Shown piece by piece: positions 25,093-32,725 of a stretch of 38,658 nt of DNA; position 1 is the first letter of the stretch; every line of letters begins with the position of its first letter. The stretch is from contig DHHB01000065.1 of NCBI GenBank assembly GCA_002403075.1, forward strand, positions 21,187 to 59,844, given 5' to 3'. The notes below the pieces were generated by a model, which did not search any database, had not been told where the DNA came from, and saw nothing but the letters and a program-made list of their open reading frames with translations. Both the position numbers and the translations under genes were made by a program. Source of the DNA: a bacterium UBP1_UBA4783 (GTDB lineage Bacteria; Krumholzibacteriota; Krumholzibacteriia; Krumholzibacteriales; Krumholzibacteriaceae).

Positions 25093-26034
25093 ATGAAACG
25101 AAGCTTCGACATCGTCGGCGTCGGATACACGGCCCTCGACTATCTCGGCGTCGTGCCGCGTCTTCCCGACGAGAACGCGAAGCTCGAGATACGCGATTTC
25201 ACGATACAGGGAGGCGGTCCGGCGGCGACGGCCATGGTCGCGGCGCGGCGGCTCGGCGCGACCGCGGCGCTCGTCGCCAAGGTCGGCGGCGACGAGTTCG
25301 GACGCCGGATGCTCGACGAGCTTCGCGCGGAAGGCGTCGATTGTTCGTCCGTCGCCGTCGAGCCGGGCGCCTCGTCCCAGTTCGCCTTCATCATGGTGAA
25401 CGGATCGACCGCCGACCGGACGATCCTGTGGACGCGCGGAACCGTTTCGAGGCTCCGGCCCGACGAGGTCGATCTCGACGTCGTCGGATCGGCGCGAGGG
25501 CTCCTCGTCGACGACCTCGAGCCGGCGGCCGCGCTCGCCGCGGCGAAGCACGCCCGCGCGCGCGGGATCCCCGTGCTCATCGACGCGGGGTCGCTCCGGG
25601 AGGGCGTCGCCGATCTCCTTCCGCACTGCGACTACATTATCGCGAGCGAACGGTTCGCGGCGCGGATCTGCGGGAGCTCGGATCCGCGCGCGGCGCTCGA
25701 GGCGCTCGACGCCTTCGGACCGAAGGCCTGCGGCGTGACGCTCGGCGAGCGGGGCTGCGTCGCGCTCGCGGGCGGCCGCGTCGTCGAATCTCCCGGATTC
25801 GCCGTGGACGCCGTCGATACGACGGGGGCCGGCGACGTGTTTCACGCGGCGTTTCTGTTCGGCGTGATCGAGGGATGGGATATCGAGCGGTGCTGCGTCT
25901 TCGCGAACGCCGTCGCCGCGCTCAAGTGCCGGCGGCTCGGCGGGCGGGCGGGGATTCCCGGCCTCGGCGAGACGATCGCGTTTCTCCGGCGCGAGCGGCC
26001 GGACCTCGATTTCGCTCCCCGCCGCGTTCCGTGA
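25093..26034 (+). CDS. PfkB/ribokinase-family carbohydrate kinase
   Basis: ATG 25093 follows GGAGGGATGCGCGGAG and gives 313 residues. The ribokinase-family pattern is clear: GVGYTALDYLG at the start, IQGGGPAATAMVAARRLGA (substrate-binding Gly motif, around 37), then KVGGDEFGRRML, and the catalytic DTTGAGDVFHAAFLFG around 240-255 with its Asp base. The substrate (a sugar, nucleoside or phosphosugar) cannot be assigned. The longer open frame upstream to 25009 would pass through the candidate promoter and is not used. Confidence 0.9.
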   Translation: MKRSFDIVGVGYTALDYLGVVPRLPDENAKLEIRDFTIQGGGPAATAMVAARRLGATAALVAKVGGDEFGRRMLDELRAEGVDCSSVAVEPGASSQFAFIMVNGSTADRTILWTRGTVSRLRPDEVDLDVVGSARGLLVDDLEPAAALAAAKHARARGIPVLIDAGSLREGVADLLPHCDYIIASERFAARICGSSDPRAALEALDAFGPKACGVTLGERGCVALAGGRVVESPGFAVDAVDTTGAGDVFHAAFLFGVIEGWDIERCCVFANAVAALKCRRLGGRAGIPGLGETIAFLRRERPDLDFAPRRVP

Positions 26035-26058
26035 CCGGGCGCCGGCGCCGCGCGGTCA
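26032..26058. terminator. Bidirectional hairpin joining two convergent stop codons
   Basis: TGACCG (26032-26037) pairs with CGGTCA (26053-26058), with a further GGCGC/GCGCC repeat inside. The base of the stem is formed by the TGA of the kinase gene and the complementary stop of the phosphoesterase gene. There is no T tract. Confidence 0.45.
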
Positions 26059-26544
26059 GAGGGGATAATGCCTCTCCTCGCCGGTCGCCGGATCGAAGAC
26101 GATATATCCCGGCGGCTCGAGAAGCCCCATGAGCTCGCCCGGATTGACGAGCCACGCCGTCCCTATGCGTTCGACCTTCATGCGGTGCGTGTGTCCGTAG
26201 AAGACCGCCGCGTACTTCCCCGTGCAGGCGAGGCCGCGCGCGAACTCCGGCCGGTGCGTGAAAGCGATCTCCCCCGCGCCTGTATCGACGAACCCCACCT
26301 CTCCGTGCAGCGTCACGTTCGTGAACTTCGCGGCGACCCGCGCGATCGTATAGCGGTCTCCCTCGTTGTTGCCGAAGACGACGTGGACCGGTCCGTCGAA
26401 GGAGGCGAGGCGGTCGACGACGAACGGCGAGACGAGATCGCCGCAGTGAAGAAGCGCTCCCGCGCCGAGCCCGTTGATCCGCGCGATCGCGCGGTCGACG
26501 TTCTCGAGGTGATCATGAGTGTCGCTGATGACCGCCACTTTCAT
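26056..26544 (-). CDS. YfcE/MJ0936-type metallophosphoesterase
   Basis: The 162-residue protein has the full calcineurin-like metal pattern: SDTHDH (residues 7-12), HCGDLV, GNNEGD, FTHRPE and YGHTHRM. It corresponds to small cytosolic phosphodiesterases of the YfcE group, which act on artificial and possibly cyclic nucleotide substrates; the natural substrate is unclear. A GGAAAGGA site precedes the ATG. It is divergent from cutA. Confidence 0.92.
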   Translation of the reverse strand: MKVAVISDTHDHLENVDRAIARINGLGAGALLHCGDLVSPFVVDRLASFDGPVHVVFGNNEGDRYTIARVAAKFTNVTLHGEVGFVDTGAGEIAFTHRPEFARGLACTGKYAAVFYGHTHRMKVERIGTAWLVNPGELMGLLEPPGYIVFDPATGEERHYPL

Positions 26545-26628
26545 GGGGGGTTCCTTTCCGGCGCGGCGCCTCGCTCCGGCGCCCGGCGCGATGATTTTTT
26601 TTCGATGCGAATTTTACCGGCGGGTCCT

Positions 26629-26634
26629 ATTATA
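26629..26634 (-). promoter_or_regulatory. Perfect TATAAT box upstream of the phosphoesterase
   Basis: The minus strand reads TATAAT here, but no convincing -35 box is seen at 16-18 bases. On the plus strand the same AT island reads TATTATAAC ahead of cutA. The region may hold the start signals for both divergent genes. Confidence 0.25.
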
Positions 26635-26652
26635 ACCCGGCGGAGGTGAGCT

Positions 26653-26979
26653 ATGGACGATTTTATCGTTTGTTTCGCGACCGCCTCCTCGGCCGAGGAG
26701 GCCGAACGGATCGCCCGAGCCCTCGTCGAGGGCGGCGCGGCGCCGTGCGTCAACGTCGTTCCCGGGATCGTCTCCGTCTACGCGTGGAAGGGCGCGATCT
26801 CCCGGGACGGCGAATGGCTCATGATCATTAAAAGCAGGCGCGACCGCTTCCCCCTCGTCCGCGATATCATCGAGACGAACCACTCATACGAGGTTCCCGA
26901 GGTGATCGCGATCCCCCTCGCCGATCTCTCCCCTAAATACCGCGAGTACGTCGAGGGGTATTTCGGAGGAACGGCCTGA
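26653..26979 (+). CDS. cutA: CutA1 divalent-cation tolerance protein
   Basis: The 108-residue protein is normal for trimeric CutA. It shows CFATASSAEEAERIARALVEG, the conserved APCVNVVPGIVSVYAWKG, KSRRDRFPLVRDII, and the C-terminal HSYEVPEVIAIP. A strong GGAGGTGA site precedes the ATG. The family binds divalent cations and has been linked to copper tolerance, but its biochemical role is unsettled. It has no partner such as DsbD next to it. Confidence 0.93.
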   Translation: MDDFIVCFATASSAEEAERIARALVEGGAAPCVNVVPGIVSVYAWKGAISRDGEWLMIIKSRRDRFPLVRDIIETNHSYEVPEVIAIPLADLSPKYREYVEGYFGGTA

Positions 26980-27052
26980 TCCCGCGCTTCCGGCCGCCCT
27001 TCATATCGATTCTGTAATCACTTCAATTAAAAGCAGTTCCGCCCTCACTTCG

Positions 27053-27068
27053 TGGCACGCCTCTTGAT
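27053..27068 (+). promoter_or_regulatory. Sigma54-like -24/-12 element upstream of the TPR glycosyltransferase
   Basis: TGGCACG (27053-27059), four bases, TTGAT (27064-27068). This matches the consensus TGGCACG-N4-TTGCW except that the GC at -12 is GA. Transcription would begin near 27079, giving a leader of about 45 bases. No enhancer-binding site was identified. Confidence 0.3.
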
Positions 27069-27125
27069 CCGTCCTACCCGTTCGGAACCCAGGCGCAATC
27101 GTCCACCTCAGCGGAAAGGCGTGCG

Positions 27126-29009
27126 ATGACCGGCGGATCGAATGGAAAACTCGTTGATATAAAATCTATTAGCCGCGAGCGTTGCGGCTCGATCAGCGTA
27201 TGCATGATAGCGAGGGACGAGGAAGCGCATATCGGGGCGGCGCTCGATAGTGTCAAGGATCTTGCCGACGAGATGATCGTTGTCGATACAGGGAGCGCCG
27301 ATCTCACCGTGCCGGAGGCGAGACGCCGGGGCGCCCGGGTCCATGCCGCGCCGTGGACGAACGATTTCAGCGAGGCGCGTAATTTCGCCCTCTCGAAGGC
27401 CTCGTGCCGATGGATCCTCGTGCTCGACGCCGACGAATGTCTGTCGAGCGCCGACCACGGGAGGATACGCGAGCTGGTCCGCGGGGACGGGCGCGCGGCG
27501 TACCGGTTCGAGCAGCGGACGTATCTCGGCGCCGACGACGGGTTCGTCTGCGCGAAAGTCGACGCGGACGACGAGATGAGCCGCGGGGCCGCCGCCTGCT
27601 TCACGGACCTGCAGGTGCGGCTTTTCAGGAACGAGCGTTTCATCCGCTACGCGTGCGAGATCCACGAAAACCTCGAGGAGTCGCTCCTTCTCGCCGGGCA
27701 TCCCGTGCGCGAGAGCGGGATCGTCGTGCACCACTACGGGCGGCTCGACGGCGGCGACCGGGTCGCGCGTAAGGCCGCGCTCTGGTGCGCGTTGGGGAGG
27801 GAAGGGCTCGACGCGTACCCGGCGCATCCTCGCTACCTCTTCGAGCTCGCGGTTCGATTTCTCGACTGCGGCGTGCTCGACGCCGCGGTTCGGCACCTCG
27901 ACACGGCGCTCGCCGCGGAGCCTTCGAGCTTCCGGCTCTGGAACGCCGCGGGGCTCGTGCACCTGCGAAAGGGGGATCCCGGGCGCGCGGCGCTCTGCTT
28001 CAAGAAGGCGCTCCGGGACTGCGGCCGGAACGCCGAGGTCTTCAACAACATGGGCGCCGCTCTCATGGAAAGCCGCGAGAGCGCCGAGGCGCTCCTGTGG
28101 TTCGAACGGGCCGCCGTGCTCGAGGAGGACAACTCAGCCATCCTCAGAAACGCGGCCTCCGCCTGCCTCCTCGCGGGAGACGGCGAACGGGCGCTGGACT
28201 ACATCGAACGATCGCTCGCCGCCGACCCGTTCGCGGCGCACTCGCACGCGATACTCGCCGATATCCTGCTCCGGCGACGCGACGCGGACGGGGCCGCCCG
28301 CGTCCTCGAACGGATGCGCTTCCTGCCCGACATCCCCTTCAAGGTCCACCTCAAGGCGATTCAGCTCCACGTGCGCATGCACAGGCTCGAGGAGGCCGAC
28401 GCCGCCGCGGCGAGGGCCCTCGAGGCGTTCCCCGGCCGCGACGACCTCCTCTATCTCTGCGGCAAGATCGCCGAGTTGAGGGGCGACGACGAGCGCGCCG
28501 CCTCGCTCTACCGTCGCGCGCTCGGGGCGCGGCCCGATCACGCGGAGGCGCTCTCGAGCCTCGGCTGCATCTTCGACCGCCAGGAGCGCTTCACCGAGGC
28601 GCTCGCGGCGTTCCGGGAAGCGCTCCGGCACGCGCCGTCGAGCACGCAGATCGAGGTCAACCTCGGCATCGTTTTCGACAAGCTGGGCCACGCCGAGGAG
28701 GCCGGGAGGTGTTTCGCCCGGGCGATGGAGAGCGGCGAGCGATCGGGTTTCGCCTACAACGCCCTCGGCTGCCACCACGCGCGCTCGAACCGCTTCGACG
28801 AGGCGTTCTCCTGCTTCGCGAAGGCCGTCGAGCTCGACGAGAATCCGCTGTACTACCAGAACCTCGGGCTCGCCTGCGAGCGGATGAGGCTCTACGAAAA
28901 GGCGGCCGAGGTGTACGAGAAACTGGCGAGCATCGACCGTCAGGCGGCCTCGTTCGCCCGCGAGCGGCTCGCGTGGCTCCGCGCCGCCGCCGGCACCGGC
29001 GGCCGCTGA
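27126..29009 (+). CDS. Family 2 glycosyltransferase fused to TPR repeats
   Basis: The 627-residue protein has an N-terminal GT-A domain, roughly residues 20-230: SISVCMIARDEEAHIGAALDSV, DEMIVVDTGSADLT, NDFSEARNFAL and the metal-binding LDADEC. The rest is alpha-helical with about nine degenerate TPR motifs, such as AEVFNNMGAALMES, AEALSSLGCIFDRQ and ENPLYYQNLGLACER. The arrangement resembles SunS-like and other TPR glycosyltransferases, in which the repeats may bind a protein or peptide acceptor. The donor and acceptor are unknown. No signal peptide is seen, so the enzyme is probably cytosolic. It stands alone; GGAAAGG lies just before the start. Confidence 0.88.
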   Translation: MTGGSNGKLVDIKSISRERCGSISVCMIARDEEAHIGAALDSVKDLADEMIVVDTGSADLTVPEARRRGARVHAAPWTNDFSEARNFALSKASCRWILVLDADECLSSADHGRIRELVRGDGRAAYRFEQRTYLGADDGFVCAKVDADDEMSRGAAACFTDLQVRLFRNERFIRYACEIHENLEESLLLAGHPVRESGIVVHHYGRLDGGDRVARKAALWCALGREGLDAYPAHPRYLFELAVRFLDCGVLDAAVRHLDTALAAEPSSFRLWNAAGLVHLRKGDPGRAALCFKKALRDCGRNAEVFNNMGAALMESRESAEALLWFERAAVLEEDNSAILRNAASACLLAGDGERALDYIERSLAADPFAAHSHAILADILLRRRDADGAARVLERMRFLPDIPFKVHLKAIQLHVRMHRLEEADAAAARALEAFPGRDDLLYLCGKIAELRGDDERAASLYRRALGARPDHAEALSSLGCIFDRQERFTEALAAFREALRHAPSSTQIEVNLGIVFDKLGHAEEAGRCFARAMESGERSGFAYNALGCHHARSNRFDEAFSCFAKAVELDENPLYYQNLGLACERMRLYEKAAEVYEKLASIDRQAASFARERLAWLRAAAGTGGR

Positions 29010-29049
29010 AGAATCGCCGGTCCCGGCATCTCCCGCGAACAAAATCATT

Positions 29050-29078
29050 TTGACACGCCGTCCCCGCCGCCGTACCCT
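29050..29078 (+). promoter_or_regulatory. Candidate promoter for the SAM hydroxide adenosyltransferase
   Basis: A perfect TTGACA (29050-29055) with 17 bases to TACCCT (29073-29078). The -10 matches poorly (3 of 6). The leader would be about 65 bases. Confidence 0.4.
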
Positions 29079-29152
29079 GTGAACGCGCCAAGAGAGACGT
29101 TCAGCCGGACAACTGCATCGGCCCGCCCGAGAGCGAGCCGAAGGAGCGATCG

Positions 29153-29971
29153 ATGAAGGGCACGATCGTTCTTCTCACCGATTTCACCTGGCACAACTGG
29201 TACGTCGGCGTCATGAAGGGCGTCATCGCGGGGATCAACCCCGAGGCCGTCGTCGTCGATCTGTGCCACAACATTTCGAGCCAGGACGTCCGCGAAGGGA
29301 GCTTCATACTGGGAAACAGCTTTGCGTATTTCCCTCGAGGCTCGGTTTTCGTCGCCGTCGTCGATCCGGGGGTCGGCAGCGACCGCCGGAATCTCGTCGT
29401 GAGGACGGCGGATCATCTCTTCGTCGCTCCGGACAACGGCATCGTGAGCTCGATCTTCGAGAAAGCGGTCGTCGAGAAGGTGTGGAGCGTCTCCCCGGGG
29501 AGATACACGCTGCCGGTTTCGGGATCGACGTTCTTCGGACGCGACGTATTGGCGCCGATAGCGGCGCACCTATCCCTCGGCGTGCCTCCCGAGGAGATGG
29601 GAGACGAGATCGGGTCGGTGTGCACGGTGCCGGCCATCCGGCCGTCTCTCGACGCGAGGGGCGAGCTCGTCGGATGCGCGGTGTACGTCGACTCCTTCGG
29701 CAACATCATCACGAACATCGACGAGGAATGTCTGAAGAGGACGTTCCCCGGCGGGCTTCCGCGGGAGGACCTCATCGTCCGTCTCCCCGGGCGGACGATC
29801 CGGGGCGTGCGCCGCTATTACGAGCAGGGGGAGCGCGGAGCCTTTCTTGCCCTCATCAATAGCTGGGGGCACCTCGAGATCGCGGTGAACCGCGGAAGCG
29901 CGTTCCGCGAGCTCGGCCTCGTCGAGAAGAAGTCGCTCGAGATCCGCGTCTCGATCGGTTCGAAACCGTGA
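29153..29971 (+). CDS. SAM hydroxide adenosyltransferase family (DUF62), variant active site
   Basis: The family splits S-adenosylmethionine with hydroxide to adenosine and methionine and is related to fluorinase and chlorinase. The 272 residues show LLTDF (7-11), VGVMKGVI, VVDPGVGSDRR (Asp71, Arg78) and VAPDNGIVS, then CAVYVDSFGNIITNI in the C-terminal domain. The catalytic triad known for the family is Asp-Arg-His, with the His in STFHGRD. Here that block reads STFFGRD, so His is Phe128. The usual TDFG..D.YVG also reads TDFTWHNWYVG. Asp71 and Arg78 remain. The reaction may therefore differ. The gene is monocistronic or leads toward fbp. Confidence 0.85.
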   Translation: MKGTIVLLTDFTWHNWYVGVMKGVIAGINPEAVVVDLCHNISSQDVREGSFILGNSFAYFPRGSVFVAVVDPGVGSDRRNLVVRTADHLFVAPDNGIVSSIFEKAVVEKVWSVSPGRYTLPVSGSTFFGRDVLAPIAAHLSLGVPPEEMGDEIGSVCTVPAIRPSLDARGELVGCAVYVDSFGNIITNIDEECLKRTFPGGLPREDLIVRLPGRTIRGVRRYYEQGERGAFLALINSWGHLEIAVNRGSAFRELGLVEKKSLEIRVSIGSKP

Positions 29972-30006
29972 CGCCGCGGTCCGCCGGGGCGACTCCGAAA
30001 ACGGTA

Positions 30007-30034
30007 TTGAATCATCTCCATCGACGTGTAGAAT
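30007..30034 (+). promoter_or_regulatory. Sigma70-type promoter for the FBP aldolase/phosphatase
   Basis: TTGAAT (30007-30012), 16 bases, TAGAAT (30029-30034; 5 of 6), in a locally AT-rich stretch. The predicted leader is about 35 bases. Confidence 0.55.
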
Positions 30035-30074
30035 GGAAGCGGCGGCGGGGCTGCGCCGCGCGGGAGGTCCGCTC

Positions 30075-31175
30075 ATGAGAACGACACTGTCAGTCATCAA
30101 GGCCGATATCGGCTCGATCGGCGGGCATATCAAGCCCGGCGAACGCCTCATGTCGTGCGTTCGGGGGTATATCGAGGAAAAGAGCGCCGGGCTCGTGCGC
30201 GATTTCCGCACGAGCTCGACGGGGGACGACATCGCGATCCTCATGAGCCACGCGCGCGGGACGGGCGATCCCGAGATCCACAAGCTCGCGTGGGACGCCT
30301 TCAAGGCGGGGACCGAGCTCGCGAAGGATACGGGCCTCTACGGCGCGGGGCAGGATCTCCTCAAGGACTCCTTCAGCGGAAACGTCAAAGGGCTCGGCCC
30401 GGCCGTCGCCGAGATGGAGTTCGACGAGCGGCCGAACGAGCCGTTCCTCTTTTTCGCCGCGGACAAGACCGATCCCGGCGCGTACAACCTGCCCCTGTAT
30501 CTGGCCTTCGCCGATCCGATGTGCTGCAGCGGGCTCATCCTGAGCCCCAAGATGGCGAAGGGATTCCGGTACGACGTCATGGACGTCGCCTACACGAAGG
30601 GCGACCGCGTGGCGTCTCTCGACGCGCCCGAGCGGATCTACGATCTCGCGGCGCTGCTTCGCGACAACGAACGGTTCGTCGTCGAAAGGATATTCGCGCG
30701 CTCCTCGGGCGAGATCGCGGCGTCGGTGAGCACGAGCCGGCTGCACAACATCGCGGGGAAATACACGGGCAAGGACGACCCCGTCATGCTCGTTCGCGTC
30801 CAGGGGGAGTTCCCCGCGACGGGGGAGGTGCTCGCGCCCTTCGCGAAGGGGCACTTCGTCGCCGGGTTCATGCGCGGGAGCCACGTCGGCCCGCTCATGC
30901 CCGTGACTCAGAACGAGGCGATCTCGTATTTCGACGGCCCGCCCGTCGTCTCGTGCGCCGCGTACTGCGTTCACGAAGGGAAGCTCACCGAGGCGGCGGA
31001 CGCGTTCGACCACCCGTTCTGGGACCACGTCCGGGACAACGTTTCGCGCAAGGCGATTGAGATACGCGAGCAGGGGTTCTCGGGCCCCGCCATGCTGGGC
31101 TACAGCGAGCTCGAATACGGCGGGATCGTCGAGAAGCTCAAGGAGATCGACGCGCTGTTCAAGGTGCGGACCTGA
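30075..31175 (+). CDS. fbp: Fructose-1,6-bisphosphate aldolase/phosphatase, archaeal type
   Basis: This bifunctional gluconeogenic enzyme condenses triose phosphates and dephosphorylates the product to fructose 6-phosphate. ATG 30075 follows GGAGGTCC. The 366 residues begin with TTLSVIKADIGSIGGH and contain STGDDIAILMSH, FLFFAADKTDPGAYNLPLY, DPMCCSGLILSPKM and GSHVGPLMPV, all diagnostic. The aldolase residues Tyr230 and Lys233 (KYTGKDDP) match the Tyr-x-x-Lys pair of the Thermoproteus enzyme. This type is common in archaea and deep-branching or thermophilic bacteria, so its presence hints at an ancient or transferred pathway. Confidence 0.95.
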   Translation: MRTTLSVIKADIGSIGGHIKPGERLMSCVRGYIEEKSAGLVRDFRTSSTGDDIAILMSHARGTGDPEIHKLAWDAFKAGTELAKDTGLYGAGQDLLKDSFSGNVKGLGPAVAEMEFDERPNEPFLFFAADKTDPGAYNLPLYLAFADPMCCSGLILSPKMAKGFRYDVMDVAYTKGDRVASLDAPERIYDLAALLRDNERFVVERIFARSSGEIAASVSTSRLHNIAGKYTGKDDPVMLVRVQGEFPATGEVLAPFAKGHFVAGFMRGSHVGPLMPVTQNEAISYFDGPPVVSCAAYCVHEGKLTEAADAFDHPFWDHVRDNVSRKAIEIREQGFSGPAMLGYSELEYGGIVEKLKEIDALFKVRT

Positions 31176-31201
31176 GACGGCGCCGCCGCAGGAAAGGAAA
31201 G

Positions 31202-31648
31202 ATGAGAGGCATCGTGTTCCTCGCATGCGCCGCGGCGATCGCCGCAGCGCTCGCGGGCGACGCCGTCGCCCACCGCGTCGAATCGTCGCGGCGCTGGGGA
31301 TTCCGCGCGGCCGGAGTCGACTCGCTCGCCGTAGAGAACGAGAGCGGGAACATAACCGTCGAGCGCTGGGATCGGGATTCGATCGACGTCGAAGCGTCCG
31401 TTCGAGTCAAGGCCCCCGCCGCGTCGACGGCCAGGCGGCTGCGTGACGCCGTGTCGTTCCGGGTCGAGGAGCGACGCGGCGCCGTCGCGATCCGGGCCGA
31501 AACGCCGCGGACGCGCCAGACCGCCTTCGGCTTCGGTGGAGGGGAGTTCACGGCGATTCGAATCCGCTACCGCATACGGGCTCCGGAACGGATCGTTCTT
31601 CGCCTGGCCACGGGGAACGGACGGATCGAGGGGCCGTCGAATAAATGA
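31202..31648 (+). CDS. Short exported DUF4097-like protein
   Basis: The 148 residues begin with a signal peptide (MRGIVFLACAAAIAAAL, cleavage near AVA). They continue with ENESGNITVERWDRDSIDVEASVRV and IRYRIRAPERIVLRLATGNGRIEG, which resemble the start of DUF4097 beta-strand repeats. Full DUF4097 proteins are about twice as long; this one stops at the first Asn-Gly repeat. Only 23 bases remain before the sigma gene, so no missing part can be hidden downstream. AGGAAAGGAAAG precedes the ATG. It may be a co-regulated envelope protein of the first sigma module. Confidence 0.6.
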   Translation: MRGIVFLACAAAIAAALAGDAVAHRVESSRRWGFRAAGVDSLAVENESGNITVERWDRDSIDVEASVRVKAPAASTARRLRDAVSFRVEERRGAVAIRAETPRTRQTAFGFGGGEFTAIRIRYRIRAPERIVLRLATGNGRIEGPSNK

Positions 31649-31674
31649 CCGCCGCCGCCGGTACCGCCATATGA
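31645..31674 (+). other. Nine-codon bridging reading frame before the sigma gene
   Basis: An ATG overlaps the stop of the DUF4097-like gene (ATGA, 31645-31648). The nine codons encode MTAAAGTAI, and the TGA stop overlaps the sigma gene ATG (ATGA, 31671-31674). Because the sigma gene has no visible Shine-Dalgarno, this could relay ribosomes by reinitiation. It is weak evidence on its own. Confidence 0.2.
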
Positions 31675-32261
31675 GAAGACCGAGCCCCGAGGACGAGATT
31701 CCGAAGGACGTGCTCGCGGCCTGGGTCGGCGGCAGCGAGCCGGCGTTCGCATTGATCGTGAAGGCGACGATGAGGCGCGCCTACGCGGTCGCCCTCGGTT
31801 TTCTCGGAAACGCCGAGGACGCGAGGGACGTGTCGCAGGAAGCGTATGTCGCGGCCCACGCCGCCCGCAAGCGGTTCGACGCGGAGCGGCCGTTCTTTCC
31901 GTGGTTCTACCGTATCCTGCGGAACCGCTGCCTCAACGCCCTCGAGAGCCGGGCCCGCCGCCCCGAGGTGTCGCTCGACGTCGTCGCCGAGCGGAACGAT
32001 CCCGGGTGCGGCCCCGAACGGAGCCACGAGCGCAGGGAAACGGCGGCGCTCGTTTGGAAGGCGCTCTTCGCGATCGCTCCGGAGCACCGGGAGATCGTCG
32101 TGCTCCGCACCTTCCAGGAGCTCTCGTATCGCGAGATCGCCCGGACGCTCGACATACCGGAGGGCACGGTGATGTCGCGGCTCTTCTACGCGAGGCAGGC
32201 GCTCCGCGGGGCGCTCGAGGGCCTCCCGGAGTTCGACGACCTGAAGGAGGAGACGCCATGA
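31671..32261 (+). CDS. ECF sigma factor (first module)
   Basis: The 196-residue protein has region 2 (NAEDARDVSQEAYVAAHAA, PFFPWFYRILRNRCLNALES) and region 4 (APEHREIVVLRTFQELSYREIARTLDIPEGTVMSRL), with no region 3, as in ECF sigma factors. ATG 31671 is the first start near region 2. The stop overlaps the anti-sigma start (ATGA). It would direct transcription of an envelope-related regulon after release from the anti-sigma. A promoter for self-regulation is not visible in the short upstream gap. Confidence 0.93.
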   Translation: MRRPSPEDEIPKDVLAAWVGGSEPAFALIVKATMRRAYAVALGFLGNAEDARDVSQEAYVAAHAARKRFDAERPFFPWFYRILRNRCLNALESRARRPEVSLDVVAERNDPGCGPERSHERRETAALVWKALFAIAPEHREIVVLRTFQELSYREIARTLDIPEGTVMSRLFYARQALRGALEGLPEFDDLKEETP

Positions 32262-32695
32262 CGGACTGCCCGCGCTTCGAAGGCGAGGGCATGAAATATA
32301 TCGACGGCGAGATGAGCGCGGTCGAGCGGGCGGAGTTCGAGCGGCACTGCGCCGGATGCGCCTCCTGCCGGCGCGAGCTCGACTCGTTCACGAGGCTCGA
32401 CGCGCTCGCGGGGAGGGTGAAAATGGTCGATCCGACCGATGCGTTTTGGGAGCGGTACTGGCGGAGCGTCTACCGCCGCGTCGAACGGAAAACGGCGTGG
32501 GTGCTGATGCTCGCCGGAGCCCTCATGATCGCGGTGTACGCTCTGCGGCAGCTATTCGAGTCGTTTCACCGCGTCACGTTCGAGACAATCGCCGTTCTGT
32601 TGTTCGCGGCCGGGTTCGTGCTGCTGCTCGTATCCCTGATCCGCGAGCGATGCCATCAGTACAAGAACGATCCGTACAAGGACGTGAAACGCTGA
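32258..32695 (+). CDS. Zinc-binding anti-sigma factor with two membrane helices
   Basis: The 145-residue protein begins with a ZAS-type anti-sigma domain: Cys4, His30, Cys34 and Cys37 (HCAGCASC). Two membrane helices follow, near residues 78-98 and 108-128, with a short charged C-terminus, so there is almost no periplasmic sensor domain. It is coupled to the sigma gene by an ATGA overlap. It is inferred to hold the first-module ECF sigma at the membrane. Confidence 0.88.
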   Translation: MTDCPRFEGEGMKYIDGEMSAVERAEFERHCAGCASCRRELDSFTRLDALAGRVKMVDPTDAFWERYWRSVYRRVERKTAWVLMLAGALMIAVYALRQLFESFHRVTFETIAVLLFAAGFVLLLVSLIRERCHQYKNDPYKDVKR

Positions 32696-32725
32696 TTTGA
32701 ACGATTCGAGAAAGGCGGACCGTCA

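Noticed and set aside
28986..29003. GCCGCCGG/CCGGCGGC hairpin at the end of the TPR glycosyltransferase
   Set aside because: It lies in coding sequence, has a two-base loop and no T tract; ordinary for Ala/Gly codons in GC-rich DNA.
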